This document shows, piece after piece, positions 18,052-26,544 of a stretch of 64,000 bases of DNA. The stretch is taken from the NCBI GenBank assembly GCA_024280755.1, contig JAJRPN010000031.1:100236-164235 (forward strand), read 5' to 3'. Source of the DNA: Planctomycetota bacterium. GTDB lineage: Bacteria; Planctomycetota; Phycisphaerae; Phycisphaerales; UBA1924. The translations under genes and the position numbers were made by a program. The number at the start of each line of letters is the position of its first letter. Position 1 is the stretch's first letter. The notes under the pieces are model-generated. The model was not told where the DNA came from. It worked only from the letters and a program-made list of their open reading frames with translations, and did no database searches.

Positions 18052-19292
18052 ATCAGCCCCCTTGATGACAACGCATCCTTCATCCGATTCGCATTGAGCA
18101 TGAGATCAAACTCATCTTCAAGCCGACGCCTTGCAGCCATGCCCAGATCATCGACCCGAATCCGGTTGTTCGCCAACTCGATCAATACCTTCTCCAACGC
18201 TTTTTGATCTCCAGGCGGAATCATCACGCCCGATATCCCGTCTTCGATCAACTCACGAATCGTTTCCAAATCTCCCGAGATCACACATCGACCGCGTGCC
18301 ATCGCTTCCATCAACACCACCGGAATCCCATCGCGATCTCCGCCTTGTGCAACCCGACATGGGAGTGCAAAGACATCCGCCTGGGTCATCAACTCCATCA
18401 CTCGATCATTGTCTGTGTCGCCGAGCAAAACCACTTCAGCAGTTGGCGGCAATGCCTTCACCAATGCCTTGAGTTGAGCCTCGTCGGGACCACCACCGGC
18501 GATCGTTACGCGCATCTCCGGGCCGCCGGCTTTGGCGATCTCGCCAACAGCTTTGATCAATACATCAAAGCCCTTCTTCTCGATCAATCGCCCAACACTC
18601 AAAATCTCAAGCTTCTCGCCCGATGGAGCAAGCGTCGATTCGTACAGACTTGTATCGACCCCGCAACGAACAACTGGACAATCTGCATCGGTTCGAGCCA
18701 CGATTGCCTGATAAAACGAGCGATGCCAATAGCTAATGCAGTTGACAAACAATGCCCGTTCAAGCTTTTCGCCAAGCAGTGTACGATTTGGGAAAATATC
18801 ATTCGCATGCCCAGTGAAACTAAACGATATCCCAAGCTGCATCGCCCCATACATCCCAATTGTCGTCGGGACATGGGCCATATGCGCATGAATATGTCCA
18901 ATATTCCGAGCACGCACGCGCCGAGCCAACGCAAGCCCTGCAATCCCCTGCCAGAGCACCTTGGCCCGCTTGCGCGAAGGCACATCAGACGAAAGCGCCG
19001 CGTCGAGCACGCATCTTGCCATGGTCGAAACGGTCTGAATCGGATGGGTGATCAGTTCAATACCAGCATCGATCATAACCGAGACTGCGCCTGATGAATA
19101 AAGCTCAACCGTCGACTCTGCCATCTCTTGAAGATCACCATCATCAAGCCCGTGCGTTGGCCCATGAACAGAAGCAGTCGCAACATCAAGCCCTAACGAA
19201 CGCAGTCCCAAAATCTCTCGATAGACAAAGGTCTCTGATCGTGCAGGCAAAACCCCTGATATATACAAAATCGTCTTTGTTTGCTTAGCCAT
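18048..19292 (-). CDS. Glycosyltransferase family 4 (GT-B fold)
   Basis: This 414-aa retaining transferase has the C-terminal donor-binding half: EILSVGRLIEKKGFDVLIKA, TIAGGGPDEAQL, LPCRVAQGGDRDGIPVVLMEAMARG and the EX7E-like region. The start at 19292 is preceded by AGGAG and overlaps the upstream stop by 8 nt (ATGGCTAA). It acts within the polysaccharide operon; acceptor and donor are unknown. Confidence 0.88.
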   Translation of the reverse strand: MAKQTKTILYISGVLPARSETFVYREILGLRSLGLDVATASVHGPTHGLDDGDLQEMAESTVELYSSGAVSVMIDAGIELITHPIQTVSTMARCVLDAALSSDVPSRKRAKVLWQGIAGLALARRVRARNIGHIHAHMAHVPTTIGMYGAMQLGISFSFTGHANDIFPNRTLLGEKLERALFVNCISYWHRSFYQAIVARTDADCPVVRCGVDTSLYESTLAPSGEKLEILSVGRLIEKKGFDVLIKAVGEIAKAGGPEMRVTIAGGGPDEAQLKALVKALPPTAEVVLLGDTDNDRVMELMTQADVFALPCRVAQGGDRDGIPVVLMEAMARGRCVISGDLETIRELIEDGISGVMIPPGDQKALEKVLIELANNRIRVDDLGMAARRRLEDEFDLMLNANRMKDALSSRGLI

Positions 19293-20328
19293 CAGCCTCT
19301 CCTGCTTCTGCATCCGAAGCAGATTTGTATTCGATCAGCGTTGCCTGTTTCTTCATGATTTTGCGATACCAATACAACAGCACGCCGTTGGCCTGGGCAA
19401 ACTTGGCGATCATGATAAACACTGCCAGCAAACTCGCGTCGTGCTTGGATCGCCCAACTTTGATCTGCCCAGACCGAATCCGCCATGCTTGTGCACACAC
19501 CATCAGGAGATACACCACAATCGAAAGCCCAAAGGTAAACCATGAACTGGCCAGTGCAAAAATCGGAAGCACCAATCCCCACACGATCGCTGATCGTGTC
19601 TGCTTCACGCAATGGCGTTCGGGCGGCGAGCCGTGCATATCGGCGCCCTGGGCATACGCATGTCCTGCTCGCTTTGCCCGCTGCCAATACTGCCCAAACC
19701 ATGTCATCGACGCATCGTGCAGCGTCATTTCATAATCGAGCCGATGCACCGTATATCCCTTACCCCGAATCCGAACGCAAAGTTCTGGCTCTTCACCTGC
19801 GATAACAGACGAGTTGTATCCACCAACTTCATGGAATGCTTTGAGCAAGAACAACGCATCGCCGCCGCACGATCTGGCTTGCCCGATTGGGGTATCCCAT
19901 TCGAGATCACACATCAGATTATACTTCGAAGCCCCCGGCTCACGCTCACGCCTACGCCCGCACACCACCGCCGCCTGTTCGTGCGCACACATAAAGTCAT
20001 ACGCGATCTGAATCCACCCATCTTGAAACTCACAATCGCCATCGAGCACATGCACACACTCGATCGTCTCCCAGCATTCAATCAACCGAGCGATACCCTC
20101 GTTGCGTGCGCGGGCAGCCGTAAACGGAATCGATGTATCAAGATTAACCACCTCAACACCAATCGACTCTGCGAACGCAACCGAGTCATCTGTTGAACCA
20201 GAATCGACATACACCACGCGCGGGGTCTGCGCTTTGGCAGACCGCAAACATCGCTTAAGCCGATCGCCCTCGTTGCGCCCAATTGCGACAACCCCGACCA
20301 CTTCTTGCAAATCATTCCTGTTATCCAT
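19285..20328 (-). CDS. Glycosyltransferase family 2 with C-terminal membrane segments
   Basis: This 347-aa protein starts VVGVVAIGRNEGDRLKRCL. It has YVDSGSTDDSVAFAESIG, the LDGDCEF DxD motif, and GEEPELCVRIR. Two or three hydrophobic segments near residues 240-310 suggest membrane association. The start at 20328 (GGAGG upstream) overlaps the sulfotransferase stop by 8 nt (ATGGATAA). Confidence 0.87.
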   Translation of the reverse strand: MDNRNDLQEVVGVVAIGRNEGDRLKRCLRSAKAQTPRVVYVDSGSTDDSVAFAESIGVEVVNLDTSIPFTAARARNEGIARLIECWETIECVHVLDGDCEFQDGWIQIAYDFMCAHEQAAVVCGRRREREPGASKYNLMCDLEWDTPIGQARSCGGDALFLLKAFHEVGGYNSSVIAGEEPELCVRIRGKGYTVHRLDYEMTLHDASMTWFGQYWQRAKRAGHAYAQGADMHGSPPERHCVKQTRSAIVWGLVLPIFALASSWFTFGLSIVVYLLMVCAQAWRIRSGQIKVGRSKHDASLLAVFIMIAKFAQANGVLLYWYRKIMKKQATLIEYKSASDAEAGEADG

Positions 20329-21223
20329 GACCTGCCTCCGATGGAACAACCCACTCGGGAGCATCTCCAGCACATACCTGTTCCTTGAATGAAGCACAAC
20401 TCAACTTCATCCCAAGCATCTCCCCAAGGCAGTGTAGGTCTGGATCGAGTTGCTCATGCAAGTACGCAAGCGAATCTGCCGAAAGCACTGGCCGCGTTTT
20501 CTTTGTCCACAACGACCTCACCTTAGACCGCATCGCTTCGGGCATGAGTGTCCGCCTTGCTTTTTTGATCGGCCCATATTCAAGCACCGCACGAAGCGTT
20601 GGGTTCATCCGCTGGCGCTGTGAAGACACATTCTGAGCATCCTCTTCTACCAGCTTTGCTACTCCGCCATATCCGATGTGCTTGGTAACTCGTTCGAGTT
20701 CTTGCTGAGGATTGGTCATCCACCGTTCGAAGAATACAGGCAATATGGCTTGAGTCCCAAACAACTCAACATACGGCTTCAACTGCATCGCATACCGGGA
20801 ATAATCGACGAACATTGGATACTGACGAATCGCCTCATCAATGCTGCATTCTTTTCCAATCACGCGCTGCGACCACTCATGGATATACTGCGACACAATC
20901 CGATTCACCGGATCTCGCATGACATAAATCAACTTCGCATCAGGAACACACGCATGCAAGCGTTTGGCACATTCTAGATAGGTCGGCAGCTTGGTGTAAT
21001 GTGTAGAAGATTCTCCTTTGAGATCTTCGCTCGGCATCGCATCAAACAACGACTCATACCACGACATGCCTTTGGCCCATTGTTCCTCATCCGAGAAAAA
21101 GTTCGGCTCCTTCGGCTCGGACATCGATATCCCAGGCTGATGCGCCAACTGATCGTGAATCGTACTGGTCGCACATTTCATCGCACCAATGATGATACAA
21201 TCTGGGCGTGCTCGCTTATCCAT
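20321..21223 (-). CDS. Sulfotransferase
   Basis: This 300-aa PAPS-dependent enzyme has the 5'-phosphosulfate binding loop CIIIGAMKCATSTIHDQL near its N-terminus and the 3'-phosphate binding region YVMRDPVNRIVSQYIHEW around residues 105-122, both typical of carbohydrate sulfotransferases. Its place between glycosyltransferase genes implies sulfation of the polysaccharide or its lipid-linked repeat unit. The start at 21223 overlaps the upstream stop by 8 nt (ATGGATAA). Confidence 0.88.
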   Translation of the reverse strand: MDKRARPDCIIIGAMKCATSTIHDQLAHQPGISMSEPKEPNFFSDEEQWAKGMSWYESLFDAMPSEDLKGESSTHYTKLPTYLECAKRLHACVPDAKLIYVMRDPVNRIVSQYIHEWSQRVIGKECSIDEAIRQYPMFVDYSRYAMQLKPYVELFGTQAILPVFFERWMTNPQQELERVTKHIGYGGVAKLVEEDAQNVSSQRQRMNPTLRAVLEYGPIKKARRTLMPEAMRSKVRSLWTKKTRPVLSADSLAYLHEQLDPDLHCLGEMLGMKLSCASFKEQVCAGDAPEWVVPSEAGHG

Positions 21224-22196
21224 TGCCGCCACCAATCTGCACCTTGTGCGTTGGTGATGACCAGATATCAAAACACTCTCGCTTGACAACACCAGCGCGC
21301 CCTCGGACAGAACCAATCACCCAACCCATGAGCCAAAGCAGGTTGGCTACGACGAATCCGAATCGCCCATAGTAGCTTTGCAGATAGTGCGAACGCGCTG
21401 CGTAGTAATACGCAGGTCGGCGCTTGCGTTGGCGCGTTTGTTCTTTCACCGGCGACGATCCACCACGCAAATGCACAACATGCGCCTCCGGCTGATATGC
21501 GATCGTAAACCCACCCTTTGTTGCCTCTCTGCACAAAGCCATGTCCTCGAAGTACATAAAGTATTGCTCATCAAGCAGCCCTACCGAATCAAACACCTCG
21601 CGCCGAATCGCAACGCATGCAAAGCTCACCCAATCAAGCCCGGTCGTAAACTCATGAAGTTCTCTTCCTGAGACATGCCGAGGAAACATCTTCCAGATCA
21701 ACCCAACATTTGAAGCATTGAGTAACTCTGTAATCGGTGTACGATATCGAAAGGTCGATGTCTGGTGCTCCTCATCCATCCACTCAAGCTGAGGGCCGAG
21801 CATCGAAATCTCAGGATGATCATCGAGTGTTCGCATCAATATCTCAACTGCCCCCGTTCGCACGACTGTGTCCGAGTTGAGCAGCATATAGACCTTGGCG
21901 TTCGATGCCTTGATTCCAACATTATTCCCTGCTGCAAAGCCGGCATTGACTGGCGATCGAACAACACGCGCCCACTTCGACCAACCTTTCGCTTCAATCG
22001 CAGCCTCGATCAGATCTGCTGAATCGTCACCAGAACAGTTGTCGACAACAACAACCTCTTGCGCTGGCGATTCGATCTGTCCATCGAGCGATCGCAAACA
22101 ATCAACAACCAACTCAGGCGTCTTATAGTTAAGCACAACCACCGCGAGTTCGATCAAATCTGAGTTGTACTGTGATTCGTCAGGCATCAGTTCCAA
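21216..22196 (-). CDS. Glycosyltransferase family 2, rhamnosyltransferase-like
   Basis: This 326-aa protein has VVVLNYKTPELVVDCLRSL, VVDNCSGDDSADLI, NAGFAAGNNVGIK and LLNSDTVVRTGAVEILM, the set usual in WbbL-type GT2 rhamnosyltransferases, followed by DWVSFACVAIRREVFDSVG and YFEDMALC. With rmlC-like/rmlD genes nearby, dTDP-rhamnose is a plausible donor (inference). It sits 15 nt after the flippase gene. Confidence 0.87.
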   Translation of the reverse strand: MELMPDESQYNSDLIELAVVVLNYKTPELVVDCLRSLDGQIESPAQEVVVVDNCSGDDSADLIEAAIEAKGWSKWARVVRSPVNAGFAAGNNVGIKASNAKVYMLLNSDTVVRTGAVEILMRTLDDHPEISMLGPQLEWMDEEHQTSTFRYRTPITELLNASNVGLIWKMFPRHVSGRELHEFTTGLDWVSFACVAIRREVFDSVGLLDEQYFMYFEDMALCREATKGGFTIAYQPEAHVVHLRGGSSPVKEQTRQRKRRPAYYYAARSHYLQSYYGRFGFVVANLLWLMGWVIGSVRGRAGVVKRECFDIWSSPTHKVQIGGGNG

Positions 22197-22211
22197 TTTT
22201 GAGTATGAACA

Positions 22212-23636
22212 TTATGGTGCAAAGAAATAGGGCCCCGTGAAGAATGACAGTGTACCGATCGCAAGGTATCCAGAGAATACTGCCAGATCAAAGATCGGCA
22301 ACCATAGCCCCTTTGAATGCAAACGCCATGCTTCAAACGGGTAGATAATCGCTTGAGCAACAATGTCGGCAATAAGCATACCGACCACACCATTGATCGA
22401 ATACCCAACAAAGATCGCTCCGACCCGTGCGAAAGCGGTGACGCCTTTGATCAAAGCATGCCCAAACACATCACCCGTTGCAATCAACACCATCCCAAAC
22501 GGTGTGCGCTGGGCAGCGATCGCTGAACTCGTCGCTGAAATCACCAAAAATAATCCCGCAGCATGATACCGATCGTCATACATCACATGAATCAGATCTC
22601 GCCCCAACACGATCAAAATAGCAAAGAATGGAAACGATAAGAAGAACAGTTTGGTTCTTGCCTCACGCAACTTGCCGGCAAGTTCATCAGGGCGATCCTG
22701 ATAGATCTGCGAGAATGCAGGAAAAAGAATCACACTCCCCATCCGCTTAATTAACTGATCAACCACCATACCCAGCATCACCGCAATCGAGATCAATCCA
22801 AGCACATCGATGGGCACAAAATACCCCTGCACGAGCCGAAGCCCTTGCCCGCCGAAGTAGGTCATGGCAGTAGCGACAAAGACCCATTTGCCGAAGTGGA
22901 ATATTTCGAGTGCTGCCGAGCGATCAAAGCGGAATCGGTTTGCGGATGATTTGAGTAATCGATGCCCAAGAGCCAATCGTGTGAGCGATGCGCAGATGCC
23001 GCCGATGACCAATGACCACACGGTCGGATACATCGACGCCCACAAAATCATCACATATACACCCACGATCTGTGAAAGAAAATCAATAATGGTAAGTTCG
23101 CGGAGTGCCATCTTCCGATTAGCGAGTGCCATCCCGATACTCTGAAAGCCTTGGATAACCGCACCAAAACCAATCCAGATCAAGACAGGAAAAAGCATAG
23201 GCTCTTCATAGATTCTCGATGCCGGGTATGATAAAGCGACCATCACCGCGAAAAGAATAAACCCACGGATAATCTGCATTGTCCAAGCGGTCGCAAGAAA
23301 ATCAGGATCATCGCCACGCTTGTTCTGAATAATCGAAGGCCCAACACCAATATCACTGAGCATGCTCAGCCCTTGCATGAACACCTGCGCCAACGCCATC
23401 AGCCCGAACGCTTCAGGGAACAACAGCCGAGTCAAGATCAGGTTTGATCCAAGCCGAATAACTTGCCCTGTCCCAAAGCCCACAATTGTCCAACTCGAAC
23501 CACGCATCGCTTTGGCCCGAAGCCCATCGCCCTGCATCGATCGCCCAAGCCGACTGGCTTTGAGTTTGGACAACGCCCCACGCTCATCTGGAGCGCCATC
23601 ACCGTTCGTCAAGTTTGTACCCGATTCACTCATCAA
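22212..23636 (-). CDS. Wzx-type lipid-linked oligosaccharide flippase
   Basis: This 474-aa membrane protein has about 12-14 hydrophobic segments and the MOP/PST-family N-terminus (GSSWTIVGFGTGQVIRLGSNLI, RLLFPEAFGLMALAQVF). It would move the undecaprenyl-linked repeat unit across the inner membrane. It is the first gene of an overlapping operon with four glycosyltransferases, a sulfotransferase and the WecG-type enzyme. No Wzy polymerase is recognisable in the window. Confidence 0.87.
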   Translation of the reverse strand: MMSESGTNLTNGDGAPDERGALSKLKASRLGRSMQGDGLRAKAMRGSSWTIVGFGTGQVIRLGSNLILTRLLFPEAFGLMALAQVFMQGLSMLSDIGVGPSIIQNKRGDDPDFLATAWTMQIIRGFILFAVMVALSYPASRIYEEPMLFPVLIWIGFGAVIQGFQSIGMALANRKMALRELTIIDFLSQIVGVYVMILWASMYPTVWSLVIGGICASLTRLALGHRLLKSSANRFRFDRSAALEIFHFGKWVFVATAMTYFGGQGLRLVQGYFVPIDVLGLISIAVMLGMVVDQLIKRMGSVILFPAFSQIYQDRPDELAGKLREARTKLFFLSFPFFAILIVLGRDLIHVMYDDRYHAAGLFLVISATSSAIAAQRTPFGMVLIATGDVFGHALIKGVTAFARVGAIFVGYSINGVVGMLIADIVAQAIIYPFEAWRLHSKGLWLPIFDLAVFSGYLAIGTLSFFTGPYFFAP

Positions 23637-24049
23637 ATCTGCCCATACAAAGGTTGAAAATTGCGAGCCATATCGTTCAGTCGCTCACATGCTCGTCGTC
23701 CTTCTCCTATCGGCAAATCTGATCCAACCGGTTGACCATGATTCCCCCAATCTACCGGGTTCTTTGCCTATGCCAGCCTCTCGCCCCTCCGATAATCACT
23801 TTGTTTGCCAAGAATGCCGAGATCGATCTTGATGAAATCGCCTTGGGCATACCGAACATTGCCTCAGTACGATGCCAAGCTATGAACCAGTTCGCTCGCT
23901 CACCATCAATACCCATCGAAATTCCATGAAAATTCGATGCCTCTCACCTGTCCGAGCGTAGAAAACCATACCAACAGACCGATACAGAACCTACGCTTAG
24001 GGACTAATTCACAAGCCCAGTTTTCCTCTTTCTCGACCGAGGGTACACG
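23637..24049. other. Divergent intergenic region, non-coding
   Basis: This 413-bp gap separates the flippase operon (minus) from the rmlC-like/rmlD genes (plus). I see no gene with support. It should hold both promoters. One 26-bp dyad is visible at 23914-23939. Confidence 0.5.
23914..23939. promoter_or_regulatory. 26-bp imperfect dyad, possible operator
   Basis: The arms CATCGAA / TTCGATG are perfect, and 11 of 13 positions pair across the centre. It lies about 110 nt upstream of the rmlC-like start. No T-tract follows, so an operator is more likely than a terminator. Confidence 0.35.
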
Positions 24050-24544
24050 ATGAAAGTACATCAGCCAGAATCACTCAGTGTCCCGCTCAGCGAGGCATTC
24101 GAAATTGCAACGACACAGAAGAAACCAATCTTTGTGCCGACAACACATTTCACAGACGATCGCGGCTGGTCGCTCATGAACCAACTCCAAGGCGTCATGG
24201 GTCCACAAGGACAAGTCAACTTCTCGGTGCAATACCCCGGAGTCGTCAAAGCCTGGCATCGGCACATGCTCCAAACCGATTTCTGGATGGGACTCGTCGG
24301 GCATCTCAAGGTTGGGATCTATGACCAAGAAAATGACCAAGCATGGTCCCTGGTCATCGGCGAGAAACGACCCGGAACACTGATCATCCCCCCGCCGCTC
24401 TGGCACGGCGCAGCAACAGTTGGCCCAACACAAGCCGGGCTGCTCTACTATGTCACTCACAGCTACAACCCACAAGCACCCGATGAAGAACGAATCTCGC
24501 CAGATGCCTTCCCAGGTTTCCCGTGGGGAGTCGAACACAAATGA
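24050..24544 (+). CDS. RmlC-like cupin sugar epimerase
   Basis: This 164-aa protein is shaped like a dTDP-4-dehydrorhamnose 3,5-epimerase or related cupin. It has HFTDDRGW near the N-terminus, VKAWHRHMLQTDFW with the likely catalytic His, KVGIYD, and RPGTLIIPPPLWHGA followed by LLYYVTHSYNP. It is a little shorter than typical RmlC (about 180 aa), so a dTDP-sugar isomerase or another epimerase is possible. A GAGGG ribosome site precedes the ATG. It overlaps rmlD by 4 nt. Confidence 0.82.
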   Translation: MKVHQPESLSVPLSEAFEIATTQKKPIFVPTTHFTDDRGWSLMNQLQGVMGPQGQVNFSVQYPGVVKAWHRHMLQTDFWMGLVGHLKVGIYDQENDQAWSLVIGEKRPGTLIIPPPLWHGAATVGPTQAGLLYYVTHSYNPQAPDEERISPDAFPGFPWGVEHK

Positions 24545-25446
24545 CCCATGAGTCAGCTATGAGTTGCCAATCTGTCGTTGATACGCGCCCAAAGCCCAAG
24601 CGGGTGCTGGTGCTTGGATCAACTGGCATGGTCGGACGATCTTGGCTTGAGCTTCTTGCACAAGAACAAATCGAATGCGTCGGGATCTCTCGACCAGAGT
24701 TTGACCTGATGGATCCGAGCTCAATTGCTCGATGCCTCAAGAACACAAACTATGACCTTGTCGTCAACGCATCCGCGTGGACGGATGTCGATGGCGCAGA
24801 AACAGACGAACAAGGGGCAACCCGCGCCAATGCGTATGCCGTTGATGAAATCGCAAAGCTCTGCGTAGAAATCGGCGCGACACTCATCACCTACTCAACG
24901 GATTATGTCTTCCCAGGCAATGCCAACAAGCCCTACACAGTTGGGCAGGCAACCGACCCAATCAACGCCTATGGCCGATCCAAATCGCTCGGCGAATCAA
25001 TGATTGCCCAATCAAAGGCATCACATATCATGATCCGCACAAGCTGGGTCTATGCGCCTTGGGGAACCAACTTTGTGCGCACAATCCGTAGCCTTGCACT
25101 GACCCGAGACGAGCTCAAAGTCGTCGACGATCAGCGAGGAAATCCAACAAGCGCACAGCACTTGGCCGACTCTTCACTCAAGCTCTATTTAGCAGGAGCC
25201 CAAGGCATCTGGCACTTGAGCGACGAGAACGAATGCACCTGGTTCGATCTGGCAACCCAGATCGTTCGATATACAAAACTCGGCTGCACCATCAATGCCT
25301 GCGACTCAGATGAATACCCACGCCCCGCTGCTCGTCCGGCCTACTCCACACTGGAAATCACAGAATCCACAAAGCTCATCGGCTCGCTTGGATCATGGAT
25401 GACACACCTCCACCAAGTCCTCGATTCCATCGCAGCGAACGATTAA
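24541..25446 (+). CDS. rmlD: dTDP-4-dehydrorhamnose reductase
   Basis: This 301-aa SDR enzyme makes dTDP-L-rhamnose with NAD(P)H. It has the Rossmann motif VLGSTGMVGRSW, NASAWTDVDGAE, YSTDYVFPG and the catalytic YGRSKSLGE (YxxxK), followed by IIRTSWVYAPWGTNFV. The start at 24541 overlaps the epimerase stop (ATGA). rmlA and rmlB are not in this window. Confidence 0.9.
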   Translation: MTHESAMSCQSVVDTRPKPKRVLVLGSTGMVGRSWLELLAQEQIECVGISRPEFDLMDPSSIARCLKNTNYDLVVNASAWTDVDGAETDEQGATRANAYAVDEIAKLCVEIGATLITYSTDYVFPGNANKPYTVGQATDPINAYGRSKSLGESMIAQSKASHIMIRTSWVYAPWGTNFVRTIRSLALTRDELKVVDDQRGNPTSAQHLADSSLKLYLAGAQGIWHLSDENECTWFDLATQIVRYTKLGCTINACDSDEYPRPAARPAYSTLEITESTKLIGSLGSWMTHLHQVLDSIAAND

Positions 25447-25483
25447 GAGCCAGAGGCGATACTCAAAACCGAATAGACATTAA

Positions 25484-25517
25484 AAAACGAGAGAGGACGA
25501 ATCCTCTCTCGTTTTAT
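25484..25517. terminator. Bidirectional terminator between rmlD and PEP-CTERM gene
   Basis: A 14-bp perfect stem AAAACGAGAGAGGA / TCCTCTCTCGTTTT with a 4-nt loop, flanked by A-runs and T-runs, lies between convergent genes. Confidence 0.88.
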
Positions 25518-25539
25518 TGTAAACTAAACTGAAACAGTC

Positions 25540-26253
25540 TTAGCGACGGCGGATTCGTGAGAAACCAGCGAGGCCACCGAGTGTCAACAAGCCAGCAAAT
25601 GCTGCGGTTGGAAGTGGCACGATGAAGAGCTGATCTTGTGAGTCAGCATTGAGCATCGCACGAAGACCTGCAACGCCAGCGGTTGGGTCCATTGCGATTT
25701 CTGCTTGCAGGTTGCCCATTTCGATCCCAACTTGGCCGTTACCGGTTACAACTGAGTTATCGAGAACAACAGCCCAGATCTGGCCTTGGATTCCAGCCAG
25801 TTGGTGGTTGGTTGCTGAAGCGATCGAAAGATCACCGTTGATCCAGCCGAGGCGGATTGCAGCAGCAATGACCGCATGCACTTCTGCCTGGTCGGCAGCA
25901 TCATATGCTGGGCCGCCAGCACCTGGCGATGGGTTTGGGCCGTCGCTGATGTTTGTCACATCGTAAACGCGAGCACCGCCAAGTACATTCTGAAGTTCAA
26001 TACAGAAAGTGGTGAACGAGCCGCTTGCGAACTGGCCAGCACCGCGTTCGCCACCATCAGCCATGCTGTTGGTGTATGCGAACTCAAGAGCACCAGCTGC
26101 AAAGTCTTGATCGACGAAGCCACCGGAGCCAGTGTTGTTGATGTTCACGGTGCCTGCACCGGTCAAACCAATGTAGTCGGCTTCAAAATCAGCCATTGCG
26201 AATGTTGACGAAGCAGCAAGTGCTGCGATTGTGATTACAGTAGTTTTCTTCAT
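25540..26253 (-). CDS. Exported PEP-CTERM-like (VPLPTAA) protein
   Basis: This 237-aa protein has a signal peptide (MKKTTVITIAALAASSTFAMA). The C-terminus has the tripartite exosortase substrate tail: a short motif VPLPTAA, then a hydrophobic stretch (AFAGLLTLGGLAGF), then basic SRIRRR. This VPLPTAA variant is common in planctomycetes. The mature region is Gly/Asn/Ala-rich with no recognised enzyme motif. Ribosome site GAGGG precedes the ATG by about 7 nt. It lies just downstream of the exosortase operon on the same strand, so it is a likely substrate of the exosortase at 35416-36306. Confidence 0.85.
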   Translation of the reverse strand: MKKTTVITIAALAASSTFAMADFEADYIGLTGAGTVNINNTGSGGFVDQDFAAGALEFAYTNSMADGGERGAGQFASGSFTTFCIELQNVLGGARVYDVTNISDGPNPSPGAGGPAYDAADQAEVHAVIAAAIRLGWINGDLSIASATNHQLAGIQGQIWAVVLDNSVVTGNGQVGIEMGNLQAEIAMDPTAGVAGLRAMLNADSQDQLFIVPLPTAAFAGLLTLGGLAGFSRIRRR

Positions 26254-26544
26254 TTTATTTCCCTCGGTCTTTCAATGTGCTTTGCATCTCACCGCGAAGC
26301 ATTTACCCTTACTGAACATATACGAACATTGATCGCGATACAGAAATGACCGCAACCAATCCCTCCGCACCAAGATGCTCAAACAAAACACCTTGAATCA
26401 GGTATAGAATAGCACAATAATCAAGTAGCAGACGAGGAAAATGGAATATTGAGGCTCATTTTGAAGATTCCGACGCGTTTTACCAAACAAAATACTATCT
26501 ACACGCCAAATTCGTCGGAAATCACTACAAATATCGCCCCTACC

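Noticed and set aside
18204..19094. 296-aa plus-strand open frame opposite a GT4 gene
   Set aside because: A shadow of a clear GT4 coding sequence; composition is His/Arg/Cys-rich and non-natural.
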